Counted from the stretch's first letter, positions 51,825 through 62,859 are shown. The stretch is 64,000 nt of DNA from Tillandsia leiboldiana (GCA_029204045.2 JAQNDB010000506.1:16183-80182); one strand, 5' to 3'. Made by a program: numbers and translations. The notes: a model not told the origin generated them from the sequence alone.

Positions 51825-52939
51825 GCAGTGTGCCCCATGTTGCCAGGATGAGGCCCAGATAGTTGATTATGTTTGAGAGGGGACTGCTTCGAGACGTTAT
51901 CATTTTGGATATTCTCGACGAGCGACTTCAGATGCAGCGGTTGTGCATGCCCGATGGATTGACTGAGGTCTGTGATCATGTCCGAGAGGGACGGAGAGCG
52001 AGGGACTAGCTCCAAAGAGAGATGTCCAGTATCGCCTGATTTTGGGATAGTCGAGTGGATCGAGGTTGCCATGATTCCAGTCACAGGATCATGAGTCTCA
52101 GAGGAGACAGAGACTAGGAGGTTCACGACAGCCGAGGCACCGGCAGCAGTGCTAGGATGAGTATGTCTTTGCGGGGAGCCGCATTCTTCGCCATAGAGTG
52201 ACTTCAGGATGAGGGCGATGTTTTTCATGTGTTTAGTCAGGACATCTTCAGGCAGAGGGTCCCAGAGTGGTGTTCTTGGATTTGCCGCCTGCGACGGCGC
52301 CCCACTACCCCTTCAGGATGTAGAGGTTCATCCAACTTACCGGTAGGCTGATTGAGCCGAGATGCCGAGGCAGATTGAGCGATGGCCACCAGCATCTAGT
52401 GGATGAAATGGTGTAGTTGGTTGGAGGACGCCAGGATAGTGGAGCGCGTCTTACCAGGTGTGGTTTTCTTATGGTCATCGGAGTTAGAGCATGTTGATGC
52501 CAACACCGCTGGTGTGTGCGTTACTAGAGCAAAGATAGTTGCGTGTGGGCCGGAGGTGGGACTGTTGGCTTGTGCACGTGAGGATCAGGTTCCAGATCAC
52601 GTATAGCGCATGGATGAGTGTTGCCAGTCCTGCCAGTGCAGATAATACCTTGGATTTGATCCTAGAGTTGTTAGTCCTACATCAGCTCCGAGATGTTGAT
52701 ATAAGGTTGGATAGGGATTGGTTATCCCAATGTTGTGCTATCTTGGATTGTCGAGAGTGGACAATGACCCTCCGTGGACCTGGCCAGGAGGAGTGTGGTT
52801 ATAGAGGATGCTAGAGCACGGCAGAGGTTGAGTCGTGGTCGTGTCGCTTTGCTAGCGACGGTAGAAGAGGTGCCTACTGCAGCACCGGGACTAAAGGAAT
52901 ATCTTTATCGCCCGTGTGATCCCGGACAGGAGTTTACCT
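51825..52939 (+). pseudogene. E: decayed gag end and protease region
   Basis: Collinear with similar sequence in F and G (for example GACTGTTGGCTTGTGCACGTGAGG near 52558 and its counterpart at 58492 in G). Many stops; no catalytic motif is seen. The 268-codon frame on the other strand is antisense to gag and is not a gene. Confidence 0.45.
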
Positions 52940-53095
52940 GGTCTGATGTTGATGCCGCCGTTTAGTGAGACTGAGATCGAGATAGTGATCGACGTGGTTT
53001 TGGAAACCACGCCGACTTCAGCATCATCTCTTGGAGTACCACTCGTGAGACAGTGAGAGAGCTGTTAGCGCAGCTGCGGATCCGAGGGATCGAGA
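52940..53095 (+). pseudogene. E: RT N-terminal fragment
   Basis: LMLMPPFSETEIEIVIDVVLETTP matches the N-terminus of gypsy RT, at the same place as the fragment in F; the frame fails soon after. Confidence 0.65.
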
Positions 53096-53111
53096 GGTCT
53101 GGGTGACCCCA

Positions 53112-53250
53112 TGCCACGTCGTGAGGATACGACAGTGAGGATCCGAGAGATTGGTATTTTGGATGTGTTGCCACGCCGTTGATATACGGTGGTGATGCCA
53201 TGCCGTTGGTATACGGCAGTGATGCCACGTTGTGAGTGCACAACGGTGAG
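53112..53250 (+). repeat. E: 27-bp hairpin units (four copies)
   Basis: One unit (GTCGT-GAGGAT-ACGAC) is separate; three more follow in tandem from 53169: GCCGT-TGATAT-ACGGT, GCCGT-TGGTAT-ACGGC and GTTGT-GAGTGC-ACAAC. The stems differ but three of the four pair perfectly. Confidence 0.75.
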
Positions 53251-54197
53251 AGTGCTGTGACGATTCGAGCACAGTTAGATTTGGATCGTGTTGGGTTGAT
53301 GCCTTGCGGGACATTGAAGGCTTTGTGGAACCCTACAGCTGAGGGCTGTGCCAGATAGAGTCTGAACCCGATAGAGACATTTTGAGCTTACAGTGAGGTC
53401 AAGCGGATTGACTAAGGCCCTGCGGCCTTTTGGATTTGAGGACTTGTATGTTCCGGCGGTACTTGGACCGGGCAGTAGAACCAGTGTGAGTTTAAGCACG
53501 AGGAGGACTTAAGGATAGTGCTGCAACTTCTATGAGAAGAAGTTGATGCCGAGATGTAAGAGAATTTGCTCTTAGACTTCGGAAGATTTTGTGATGAGGC
53601 CATGTTATTACAGCCGCAGGAGTGACAGTGGACCCGGCGAAGAGTGTTGCCGTTTAGGTTCGGCTTGGACCCATGATAGTGACAGAGGTCCAGAGTTGTG
53701 GATTAAGCAGTGCCAGCATAACCTTGAGGAGTTCAAGCTGTGGATGGTTTTAACATCATTGTGAATGGTTGCTTGAGATAGAGAGAGGTTTGAGATATCT
53801 ATCGATCCTAGAACCTGAGGTACTGGGTTACTCAGAAGGAATTTGATTTGAGGCAATGCCGGTGGATAGAGTTATTAAGGATGTATGATTGAGCTTACAG
53901 TAACGTCCCGACAAAGCCAATGTGGTCGCAGCTGCCTTGAATAGGCGAGCGGTGCAGTTTTGGAGTATGATGGTTACTCAGCAGATGCCGCTGAAAGAGT
54001 AATTGAGACGAATTGAGATTAAGGTGGTGTTCCCTGGGAATGTGGCAAAACTTGTGTTTTGGACTCGTAACCCACTCCGTTGGACAGGATTAGAGAGGGA
54101 ACTTCTCAGTGAATGCAGCGGGAGTACTGAAGTACAAGGACCGCATCTGTGTGCCCGTGGATTCCGAGATCCGAGAGCTGATTTTGAGGGTTAGGGG
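53251..54197 (+). other. E: decayed pol interior
   Basis: No recognisable RT, RNase H or integrase core; stops in all frames. Only its position between RT and integrase-tail fragments says what it was. Confidence 0.4.
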
Positions 54198-54677
54198 TTG
54201 AGTGTTGTTCCCGATGTTGGACTTCTTACCCCGTGGATGGATGTAAGAATGCATCGTGAAGCTCTCAGCATTGTGGTTGCTAAGGAGCAACGGAAAAGTT
54301 ATGCCAATTGGAGGCAGGGAGTTTTGGTGACTTCTGGAAATCACTATCCGCAGAAATGTGTAGATTTGAGTTTTCGCGGGAAGTTGAGTCCGCGAATTAT
54401 TGGCATATTCGAGGAGTTAGAGCGCATTGGATCAGTTGCTCATCGAGTTGCGCTACCGCCATGTTTTGGCAAGTACCCACGAGGACGTTGGTGTATCCGT
54501 CCTGAGGGAAGCATGGATTTGGATCCCTTGCATGAATTGGACTTCGTTTCTTTGGAGTCAGACGAGGACTTGGGCTATCAGGAGCGACCGGTGCGAATTC
54601 TTGCTCGAGAGACGAGAGAATTGCGCAACCGGATCATACCTTTTGTAAAGGTCCTATGGAGTCATCATGAGGAGTGA
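54198..54677 (+). pseudogene. E: integrase C-terminal part with chromodomain-like tail
   Basis: A 159-codon open stretch. It contains KEQRKSYANWR, FRGKLSPRIIGIFEELERIG, VAHRVALPP and, near the end, RPVRILARETRELRNR with FVKVLWSHHEE. This is the order at the C-terminus of Tekay/Del-type (chromovirus) integrases: GPF/Y module, then chromodomain-like tail. The stop after HHEE is followed out of the open frame by EATWEPEDELR and YPHLFG, the usual continuation, so a single change ended the frame. Without the catalytic core it cannot integrate DNA. Confidence 0.82.
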
Positions 54678-54784
54678 GAGGCCACATGGGAGCCTGAGGA
54701 TGAGCTGAGAGTTTCATATCCCCACTTATTTGGGTCACCCCCCCCTGAGTTCTGGAGTTTTGAGGTTTCGAGGACGAAACCGTT

Positions 54785-54799
54785 AAAAGGAGGGGAGAG
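54785..54799 (+). promoter_or_regulatory. E: polypurine tract
   Basis: AAAAGGAGGGGAGAG directly before the 3' LTR, preceded by TTTCGAGGACGAAAC as in F and G. Confidence 0.82.
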
Positions 54800-57696
54800 T
54801 GTAGAGTACCGGAGCTTCGGGCAGTGTGCCGACTCCACGTGGCAGCCTGGTATTGTGGAAATACCTTTAGCAGTTTCTGTTCGTGTTTACAGAGAGGTTC
54901 GGGTGGTCCCGGAGCGACGCGGAAGCTTTTTGGTAGAAAAGTGAGTTGGCGTCGGATTGAGAGCTTGCGGGTCGAGCTTTGGCTTCATGGATGGGATTGA
55001 TGTGAGTTGATCCCTTGGGACGTGTGTATTATGATTTTACAGAGGTGTTCGGTTGGTTTCGGGGTGATGCGGGAGACCCGAGGCGAGAAAGTGAGTTATC
55101 GGCGCGATTCGGGAAGGTTCTGGCTGATTTCTGGAGGTTCTGGGTGGCTGGGTTCCGGAACCAAGCAGTTGGTTCCGGAACTGGCCCCTTGGTTCCGGAA
55201 CCAGCTGCCTGGTACCGGAACCAGGGGTGGTGTTCCGGTACCCAAATGCTGGTACCCGAACACAGACTCTGGAATGCCCGAAAAGAGCTCGGATTGGTGC
55301 ACAGTGTTGAGGTATGGGCTTCCAACCACTCCCGTCATGTTATATACCCCTGATCACCAGCTCCCTCACCCATCTCCCATCTCTCATCCATCCTCTTCCT
55401 TTCTTGCTGCCAGAGAAGAAGAAGAAGGGGAAGTAGAAGGAGATGAAGCAGGGTGTCCATCGGAGCTGCTTGTGAGAGTTGACCGGGTCAACGTGCGCGC
55501 GCGAGGGCAAATTGAGGTAAATTAATTGTTGGAGATTGTGGATTTGGATTCGATAGTTCTCCTCTTGGGTTTTATTGATGGAATTGATTGGGATTTTGAG
55601 CTAATTTCCATCCTTTCTCTCCCTCTCTCCCTGTGCTCTCGGGTGCAAGCAGGGGAGGTTACTGCGCAAATCCGAGGATTTGTCTGCTTCTTGCGCACGT
55701 GTGGGGGACCCTCTTGAGCTGAGCAGAGGCATGCTGAGACCTTGGGGAGTGTGTTATAGGATTGATCGGAGCTTCGTGGATTTTTCGAGACGCGCGACGG
55801 CGCGCGTGCGCGCGAGAGGCACAGTGCAGTTTTTCGTCTGTTTTCGCCCGTTTCTTCTCCGATTTCGGCGTGACCTTCGGAAAGCATTTGAGGTGGGTTG
55901 GAATTTCTTCAAGATGTATGGAATGCCCTTTAAAGCTATTGAATGCATGTTGATCATGTTTAGCTTAATTATTTGCATAGCTGGTACAATCTGATAGTTG
56001 CCTAGAAAATTGTAGGAATACAATTGCAAGCCCCAGATATTTTTTAGCATGATCTAGAAGTGATTTGACACTAGACTGCATGTTTAGTTGGCTTTATATT
56101 GGCATCTGAACCGTTTTAAAAATCGTCGGACCTGTTTTAATGAAAACTGGTTTTGAAAGGAGTTTTAAAATATTGAGATCTTCCCGAGGGGTTGAGTAGG
56201 TTCAGGATGCATGTGTTCTCGTGCCAGAGGGGCGAGTGGATTTTTAGAGCATTATGAGATGACTTTCTAGTGTCATGAGAGAGTTTTGAGTTACTTGAGT
56301 TCGCGGGGTATTGAGGATGTATTCCCTGATTGGGTTACTCTAGATCATGGGTCGTGTTCTGATTTAGTGGTGGAGATGGTTCTCCCACTTAGCCTTGAGA
56401 GTTTTGGGGGCTCCGGCAGATCGAGTCGTGGAGGTTTCCCGACTCAGCCACGGGGCGTGCATTATCAGATTGAGTCGTTGAGGGTTCTCCGACATAGCTG
56501 TGAGAGTGTTGGGCTTTCCTGTTCGAGTCGTGGAGTCTTTCTACGACTGAGTATGCTTGTTGAGCATTGAGATCCGATCTGTTTGATCGTGTATTTTAGC
56601 CTTGAGTCGTTGAGGGTTCTCCGACATAGCTGTGAGAGTGTTTGGGCTTTTCTGTTCGAGTCGTGGAGTCTTCCTCCGACTGAGTTATGCTAGTTGAGCA
56701 TTGAGATCCGATCTGTTTGATCGTGGATTATAGCCTGCTGAGCCTGGCTTTTTATGCCAGTTATGAGATACTTGAGATACTTGAGATACTTGAGTTCGGT
56801 GGGGTCGCTCCCCTCGAGCTACGCCCCGGGTGCGATGATGATACCGAGGCTGCGATGTGATTACTGAGATGGTCCTAGAGGGACACCCTACGTAAGTCCG
56901 TTCCTCCGGGATGTGCGGCAGTGGATGCCTACGTAAGTCCGTTCCTACGGGATGCGCGGCAGTAGATGAGCGCAGGCTTGATTGACTGGTCCAAAGAGGG
57001 ACAGTCATTGGGATTGGGTGATATGTGTGAGTGAGTTTCATAGCATGTTCATAGATGAGTTTTCCTTTGAGCATGATACTTGAGGCATGTTAGCAGTAGC
57101 GAGTGTATGCACATCTTCATCATTGTAGAGTTTCTTGAGCATGATGATTGAGACATGATAGCTATAGTTTCTTTCAGCTTTTATCTATCTATTTATCTGC
57201 ATACCTATCTGTTGTGCCTCCAGTAGACTTAGTGGACATACCGTGGATATTGAGACGGTACCCACTGGGAACTACCTTTGCAGTAGTTCTCACACCCGCT
57301 GCGGTGACAGGTTTCCTGAGGCTGCTGTTCCGGCTTAGCTCGCGCGGAGTCAGCTGATCGAGGTGAGGACGTGGCCGTTTAGTTCCTTACCAGCACTGAG
57401 AGTCAGAGGTAGATGTACCTTGTGTATTTTATGACTCCACTTTTGTACTGGACATTCTGAGTGATCAGTGAGGATTTCTTGTACTTTTGTAGCTGAGAGA
57501 CATTGTATTGAGATTTTTTTTATTATATCAGATGTTCAGTGGATTTCTGTAGCTTTTTGGTTATTCTTCCAGCTCTGATACATTATAGCTATAGATCTGA
57601 CTTGCAGGGTAGACGCTTCGTCTGTACGGCAGTTTCCGTATAGATGGCGGATCTGTTGGCGAGCCCGGGTCGCTGTTTCGACCCCGGGGCGTGACA
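54800..57696 (+). repeat. E: 3' LTR (2897 bp)
   Basis: Copy of the 5' LTR with the same palindrome array (55151-55262), TATATACC and 132-bp duplication; one 9-base deletion near 56847. Confidence 0.94.
55151..55262 (+). promoter_or_regulatory. E: 3' LTR array of six palindromes at 20-bp spacing
   Basis: Same as in the 5' LTR. Confidence 0.75.
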
Positions 57697-57903
57697 GCAC
57701 ATGCCCTGGCCGAGTTACCAGGAGGACATTTTGCCCTGGCCGGAGTTACCAGGAGGATACTTTCCACTGGCCGAGCAACCAGATGGATGCATTGCCCCTG
57801 GCCGAGTTACCAGGTGGGCACATGCCCTGGCCGAGTTACCAGGAGGACATTTTTCCCTGGCCGAATTACCAGGAGGATACTTTCCACTGGCCGAGCTACC
57901 AGG
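57697..57903 (+). repeat. G: 30-bp minisatellite
   Basis: Units of about 30 bp around CCTGG-CCGAGTTA-CCAGG with 5-bp stems; variants such as CTGGCCGAGCAACCAG form a longer repeat of about 120 bp. The first five bases are the right target duplication of E. Confidence 0.82.
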
Positions 57904-58068
57904 GGCGATGCCGCCCAGTGAGTGGCGATGCCGCCCAGTGAGAGGCGATGCCGCCAGTGAGGGGCGATGCCGCCCAGTGAGAGGCGATGCCGCCCAGTGA
58001 GGGGCGATGCCGCCCAGTGAGTGGCGATGCCGCCCAATGAGTGGCGATGCCGCCTAGTGAGTGGCGAA
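57904..58068 (+). repeat. G: 20-bp minisatellite
   Basis: About eight copies of GGCGATGCCGCCCAGTGAGN, one of them 19 bp. GGCG-ATGC-CGCC can fold back. Confidence 0.88.
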
Positions 58069-58681
58069 GGTTTTGGCCTGTTGAGGCGATTTTCACCTCC
58101 GGCCGAGCTACCAGGTGGTTATTTTAGTGAGATTGAGATGATCAGACAGGACGCCGAGATTGATGGCATCGAGTTCGTCCTGATGGACTACCGGGGAGCG
58201 TCTCCAGCCATGAGTTGCTTGTTGGCATAGTTTCCCGCTTTAAACGAGAGGGACCGAATCCCTGAACGGTAAAGGATCGAAAACTTCGATAGACTGAGCC
58301 TAGAGTCTGTTCTTGTTTGATTGGGGTTCTAGGCACCGGTCTATCGTGATTTTTGGGTCTTTGCCGCGTCAGTCGGTTCTTCCTCGCCTATGAGTGGGGT
58401 GTTGCTTGTGAGTTGAGGTCGTTGAGGGTTCTCCGACATAGCTGTGAGAGTGCTAGGGCATTTGCATGATGTATGGGCTAGAGATAGGACCTTTAGCTTG
58501 TGCTCGTGAGGTTCAGATACCTGATCACGGGTTGCACATAGATGGGAGTTATTGGTCCTGCCTAGTGCAGTTGGGGCCCTGGTTTTTTGCCTGTGATCTT
58601 TGGGCCCTTCCTCAGCTCCGGGTTTTCGAGGTAGTGTTGGGTATAGGACTGTGAAGATCTGAGGCCTTGATGCTTGAGTAT
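58069..58681 (+). other. G: decayed interior
   Basis: Similar to the protease-side interior of E near 58490-58580. Bases 58418-58452 are identical to 35 bases of the E LTR (49771-49805). No open gene. Confidence 0.5.
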
Positions 58682-58924
58682 ACCACACCGTTGATACACG
58701 GTGTGATGCCACGCCGTTGATACACGGTGGTGATGCCACGCCGTGTGATACACGGCAGTGATGCCACACCGTTGATACACGGTGGTGATGCCACACCGTT
58801 GATACACGGTGGTGATGCCACGCCGTTGGCGCACGACAGTGAGGCCACGCCGTTGGTACACGGCAGTAATGCCACGCCGTGGGTGCACGGCAGTGATGCC
58901 ACGTTGTAGGTACACAACGGTGAG
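58682..58924 (+). repeat. G: 27-bp hairpin minisatellite, nine units
   Basis: Units of 27 bp (GATGCCACACCGTTGATACA and variants). Stems pair in most units: ACCGT/ACGGT, GCCGT/ACGGC and GTTGT/ACAAC around a 6-base loop. Twenty-seven bases is nine codons, and one frame reads as DATPLIHGG repeats, but no start or longer frame supports a protein. Confidence 0.88.
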
Positions 58925-59439
58925 AGTCTTTGGATGTTTCGGACTTTGACCGCGAGTTGGGCATCAGCTTTAGGATCGCCTTGTGAGCCAGCTTTCAGTC
59001 CCGTTCACCGACGGTTTGGTCCCCGTCAGGGTGTTCTTTTTGAGTTGAGGGATCGACTTCGACCCGTGGGTCCGTTGGGGTTATGATAGCATGTTGAGCG
59101 ACCAACTATGGCACGAGATTGTGTCTCTTGAGGATCCCTTTTGAGGGTAGCCTGCAGTTGAGTAGTCCACTCGGGTGGTTTTGGATCGGGAAGTGACCGA
59201 GTGAAGACCCCAACTTATTGGATTTCCCTTCCTTATTGGACGAGTCTGCGGGTATGCTTCGGGTCATCTTGTTGAGGGTGGCACCATGTTGTGGTTTGGT
59301 GCGTATTACACTTGTGGTTATTTCAGTTTCCCCCAGCCTTTTAGTGGAGCCTTGGTTTTTCACGTCTCAGCTCAGTAGTGATGTGATTTTCCTCGCCCGT
59401 GATTTACTTGCCCCTTGGATCTGTGATTATTGAGTACGA
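58925..59439 (+). other. G: decayed pol interior
   Basis: Stops in all frames; by position between the RT-side minisatellite and the integrase tail. No motif recognised. Confidence 0.4.
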
Positions 59440-59560
59440 GGGACGCCTGTTGCAATTTCTGGCTCGAGAGATGAGAGAATTGCACATCGGGTCATACCGT
59501 ACTTGTTGTTGTTGTTGCGGAGTAATCGAGGAGCGAGTGGGGGAGCTGGAGGCGTATTGT
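59440..59560 (+). pseudogene. G: remnant of integrase chromodomain-like tail
   Basis: GAGGGACGCCTGTTGCAATT and following bases align with the E segment coding RPVRILARETRELRNR; the G version reads LLQFLAREMRELHIGS and is damaged after it. Confidence 0.6.
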
Positions 59561-59629
59561 TAGATACCTAGCCGTGGTATTCTTGACTCCTGATGGGCTT
59601 GATCTAGTTTCGAGGACGAAACTTTCTTT

Positions 59630-59642
59630 TAGTGGGGGAGGA
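59630..59642 (+). promoter_or_regulatory. G: polypurine tract
   Basis: AGTGGGGGAGGA preceded by TTTCGAGGACGAAAC, identical to the tract of F. Confidence 0.78.
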
Positions 59643-60518
59643 TGTGAGGTCCCGGAATCCCCCGCGTAGGGTTGCTGGTTGTTGGGCAGCTTTCGGTCGC
59701 CGTTGGGGGTGTTGGTGCGCGTGTTGGGGGCCCAGAAATGGATTTGTGATGCAATTTAGGATTTGCTTGCATCACTGGAGGCCTGCGTGGGTTGCGCGCA
59801 ATTTGGACACAAGTGGTGGACTTCGGGCTTAAATTGAGACCCCGTGGGAAGTTGGAGGACCCGTCGGGTGTTTAGAAGTGATTTCGCGCGATTCAGATGT
59901 CAAAATTAGACTCCGGGTGAAGTCCGGATAAAAGTTTACCTCTCCGGTCGCCTTCGGGAATTTTTAGAGTTGGAATTTGGCAAATCGGACTTTAAAACTG
60001 GACCCGGCGCGAAAAATCGGATCGAGTGGGCATTCGGCAAATTTTGGATGAGAATTTGGGAAAATGGACATCGTTTTTGGATTCAGCGCGCGAAATCGCT
60101 AGAATGGACTATTTATTTGTTGGACTTAGAGCCGGTAGGCGTGCGCGCTTTTCGAGGCGAAGCGGCATGCAAATCGAGGCATCGCGGCATGCAAAACGAG
60201 GCCTGTGCGGCACAGACCCCGAGGATGGCCGCGTGTCAGAACGCGCGTGGGCGCGCTGGGAAGCGCACCGCCTGCGCGGGGGCACGTGGGGGGCCGCCAC
60301 GTGGCGGGCTCCCACTGGCGGCCCGGGTCACGGGCGCGTGGGCGCTGCCGTGTCACGGGCGCGTGTCACGCGCCTGTGCGCAGGCAGCGCGGCCGCGTGG
60401 CGCGCAGGGGCGCGGCCACGTGGCCGCTGCTTCGTTGCATGGACCGGGTGCACCGCTTGGGTGCGGTGGGACCGGCGGGTGCACCGTGCACCGTGGGCCG
60501 TGGACCACCTTCCCTCTC
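59643..60518 (+). repeat. G: 3' LTR, first 876 bases
   Basis: Starts TGTGAGGTCCCGG. Shares stretches with the F LTR start (for example GAGTTGGAATTTGGCAAATC) but is clearly diverged. Very GC-rich from 60180; the frames there are chance. Confidence 0.75.
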
Positions 60519-61661
60519 TGTCACGCCCCGGGGGTTAGCATCGCGCGGAAGAGGAGCCACCGATGCCCCTGAATCAGCCATATATTTTTTTTTGTAAAAC
60601 AATACTCCCCGGGCGCGTGCACAGACCCGCCGCATACACAAATTCGCTCTGTGAACGGGAGAGTCTCCTTTGTATATGCACGGCGTCTCAACTATAAGGT
60701 GCCTCACAAGGCGTAGCACATACAATCTCTAACCACAGCAGTTAAGGTCTCGTTCACATGCAACCATACAACTCGCGTGAAAATCTATTATTCACTTAGC
60801 GCAGGGAGGCCGATGTTTTGAAAGGATAAAGAATCACAAGGTTTTGAAAGCGGCATCCACAACGATGCCATCGTTTAATGAAAAGACAGTTTGAAAGCCA
60901 CATAAATCCACAGGGTTTGAAAAGCTAGGTGCCCACACGACACCCACGTTTTTAAAAGTAGTTTCGCAACCGATTTACTTTGCTTTTTCATTGTTTAAAA
61001 ACGGCCAGCATGAAAGGAAGCAACAATCCATCATTTATTCAAAAGGAGGAAAGGGCAACATCCACTTCGACCCCACGAGGGTATCGCCAATCCACATCTA
61101 GCTAGCATGAATAATAACTGAAAAGGGAGAAGAAAGTCACTGTATCTGAAGTCACCAAAATGCCAGATCAGCACCTCTCGCGGCCGGTCACCGGTGCCCA
61201 AGTACCCGCCCTTGGACGAACCTGTCACGGAGTGGGAAGTCAGTGACTGGAATAAACATAATGAGCAAGAAAACTATAATAATCAAACCCACTGTAACCA
61301 GAGCAACTGTCACCCCTCATACGTCATCAACATGAATATGTCCTGCACCAAACATAAACCGGGCACCCTCCCGGACACCGCACCGGGCCCCTACCCCGGT
61401 GCCCCCCCCCCTCCCTGCCGGGCACCTGCCTCGGCCGCCGAGCACCAACCTCGGCGTCATTGCTCACACCCTCCACCTATGAGGGCCCCCATTCCTAACG
61501 CCACCTCCGCGTGGGGTACACGGGTCAACGTACCACTTTTCCGGAAAAGCACACCCTTGCGGTGGCCAAACCGCTGGTGTGCGTGTAGCAAAACTTGAGC
61601 CTCAGATGATAAAGCGAAAGAAGTAAGAACGGGGTCAGCGTTACTCATAAGGACAACCAGA

Positions 61662-61892
61662 AGGGAAAAACACTTTTGCTCTTGAGGAAAACTTAAAGTG
61701 AAAAACACCGTTGCTCGTTGGGAGCAACCTAAAGAGAAAACACACCTTTGCTCACGAAGAGCAACTTAGAAAGAAACACCTTTGTTCATGTGGAGCAACT
61801 TAGAAAGAAACACCTTTGTTCATGTGGAGCAACTTAGAAAGAAAACACCTTTGTTCATGTGGAGCAACTTAGAAAGAAACACCTTTGCTCGT
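61662..61892 (-). repeat. H: 34-bp hairpin minisatellite
   Basis: About six units of AGAAAGAAACACCTTTGTTC type. Each has a fold-back such as GTTGCTC-GTTGG-GAGCAAC or TTGCTC-ACGAA-GAGCAA. Confidence 0.82.
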
Positions 61893-62003
61893 GTCCGCCC
61901 TTACCCAGTTAACCTCGGCGAAATTACCCACCTTTGCGTGTGTGTCGTCCGGCGTTTGGTACGTCCGCGATTGTGCGTCCGTTGCCAACAATGTCCTGCA
62001 CTC

Positions 62004-62859
62004 CTGAAGGAATAAGGGCAAGTCAAGACTAAGGATCCGAAACTCACACCGACTCCCACCCATGTGCGGCGGAGTTCCCCGCCGGCACCGGCCCGTGCAG
62101 CGCACACTCCGCCCGAGCACAGCACCCCGCGGCCCCAGCCGCGGTGCAGGGCGACTCCGCGCGGCACCAGCCCGCGCGGCCGTCCCTCCTTGCGGGCGGC
62201 CCCGCGGTGCGGAGGCGACCCCGCGCGGCACCAGCCCGCGCGGGCGCCCCACCTTGCGGGCGGCCCCGCGCGGCCAGGCGCCGCGCGGGCGCATGCCCGC
62301 GGTGCGGAGGCGGCCCCGCGCGGCACCCCAGCCCGCGCGGGCGTCCACTTTACGGGCGGCCCCGCGCGGCCAAGCGCCGCGCGGGCGCATGCCCGCGGTG
62401 CGGAGGCGACCCCGCGCTGCACCAGCCACGCGCGGGCGCCCCACCTTACGGGCGGCCCGGCGCGGCAAGCACCGCGCGGGCGCATGCCGCGGTGCGGAGG
62501 CGACCCCGCGGCACCAGCCCGCGCGGGCGCCCCAACCTGCGGGCGGCCCCGCGCGGCCAAGCGCCGCGCGGGCGCATGCCCGCGGTGCGGAGGCGACCCC
62601 GCGCGGCACCAGCCCGCGCGGGCGCCACCACTTGCGGGCGGCCCCGCGCGGCCAAGCGCCGCGCGGGCGCAATGCCCGCGGTGCGGAGGCGACCCCGCGC
62701 GGCACCAGCCCGCGCGGCGCGCCTACCTTGCGGGCGGCCCGCGCCGGCCAAGCGCCGCGCGGGCGCCCCGCCCGCGGCGGCCTGTCGGCGGCTGGATGGC
62801 GGCGCTCCCGCGAAGGCTCCACCCGAAGTCATTCTAGAAGAAACTAATTAAAAACTCAC
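62004..62859 (-). other. H: candidate intron on the minus strand
   Basis: Donor CAAAG|GTGAGTTT and acceptor TTATTCCTTCAG|GAG on the minus strand frame 856 bases that contain the GC-rich minisatellite. A further donor-like AAAG|GTGGGTAA follows at 61931. Suggestive of a spliced leader, not proven. Confidence 0.3.
62100..62780. repeat. H: GC-rich 95-bp minisatellite, about seven units
   Basis: Units of 92-96 bp built of GCGCGG/CCGCGC blocks (marker GCGCATGCCCGCGGTGCGGA). More than four fifths G+C and dense in CpG. All six frames stay open by composition, which explains the long frames on both strands. Confidence 0.88.

Larger units (their letters stand above)
48097..57696 (+). mobile_element. 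Gypsy element E (Tekay/Del-like, non-autonomous)
   Basis: A 9.6-kb element with two nearly identical 2.9-kb LTRs (TGTAGAG...GCGTGACA), a perfect GCACA duplication (48092-48096, 57697-57701), primer site and polypurine tract. The 3.8-kb interior has no full gag-pol; only fragments are recognised. By eye the LTRs differ at roughly ten places, including one 9-base deletion. A young copy that cannot code for its own enzymes must have been moved by a relative. Confidence 0.93.
57697..60518 (+). mobile_element. Gypsy element G, right part
   Basis: Interior and start of the 3' LTR of a third member of the E/F family, carrying D and E as insertions. The interior shows three different minisatellites, a decayed integrase tail and a polypurine tract. 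The 5' half is gone with the deletion that also removed the ends of F and D. The 3' LTR is interrupted at 60519 by inverted sequence H. Confidence 0.75.

Noticed and set aside
51422..52228. 268-codon ORF on the minus strand of E
   Set aside because: Antisense to the decayed gag, whose plus-strand translation matches known capsid motifs; the minus-strand product matches nothing I recognise.
58341..58964. 207-codon minus-strand ORF with repeats like TAWHHCRVP
   Set aside because: It is the translation of the 27-bp hairpin repeat and has no conserved continuation.
61869..62847. Long overlapping ORFs on both strands (up to 317 codons)
   Set aside because: They come from the GC-rich 95-bp repeat, which has no stop codons in any frame by composition. 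No domain is visible.
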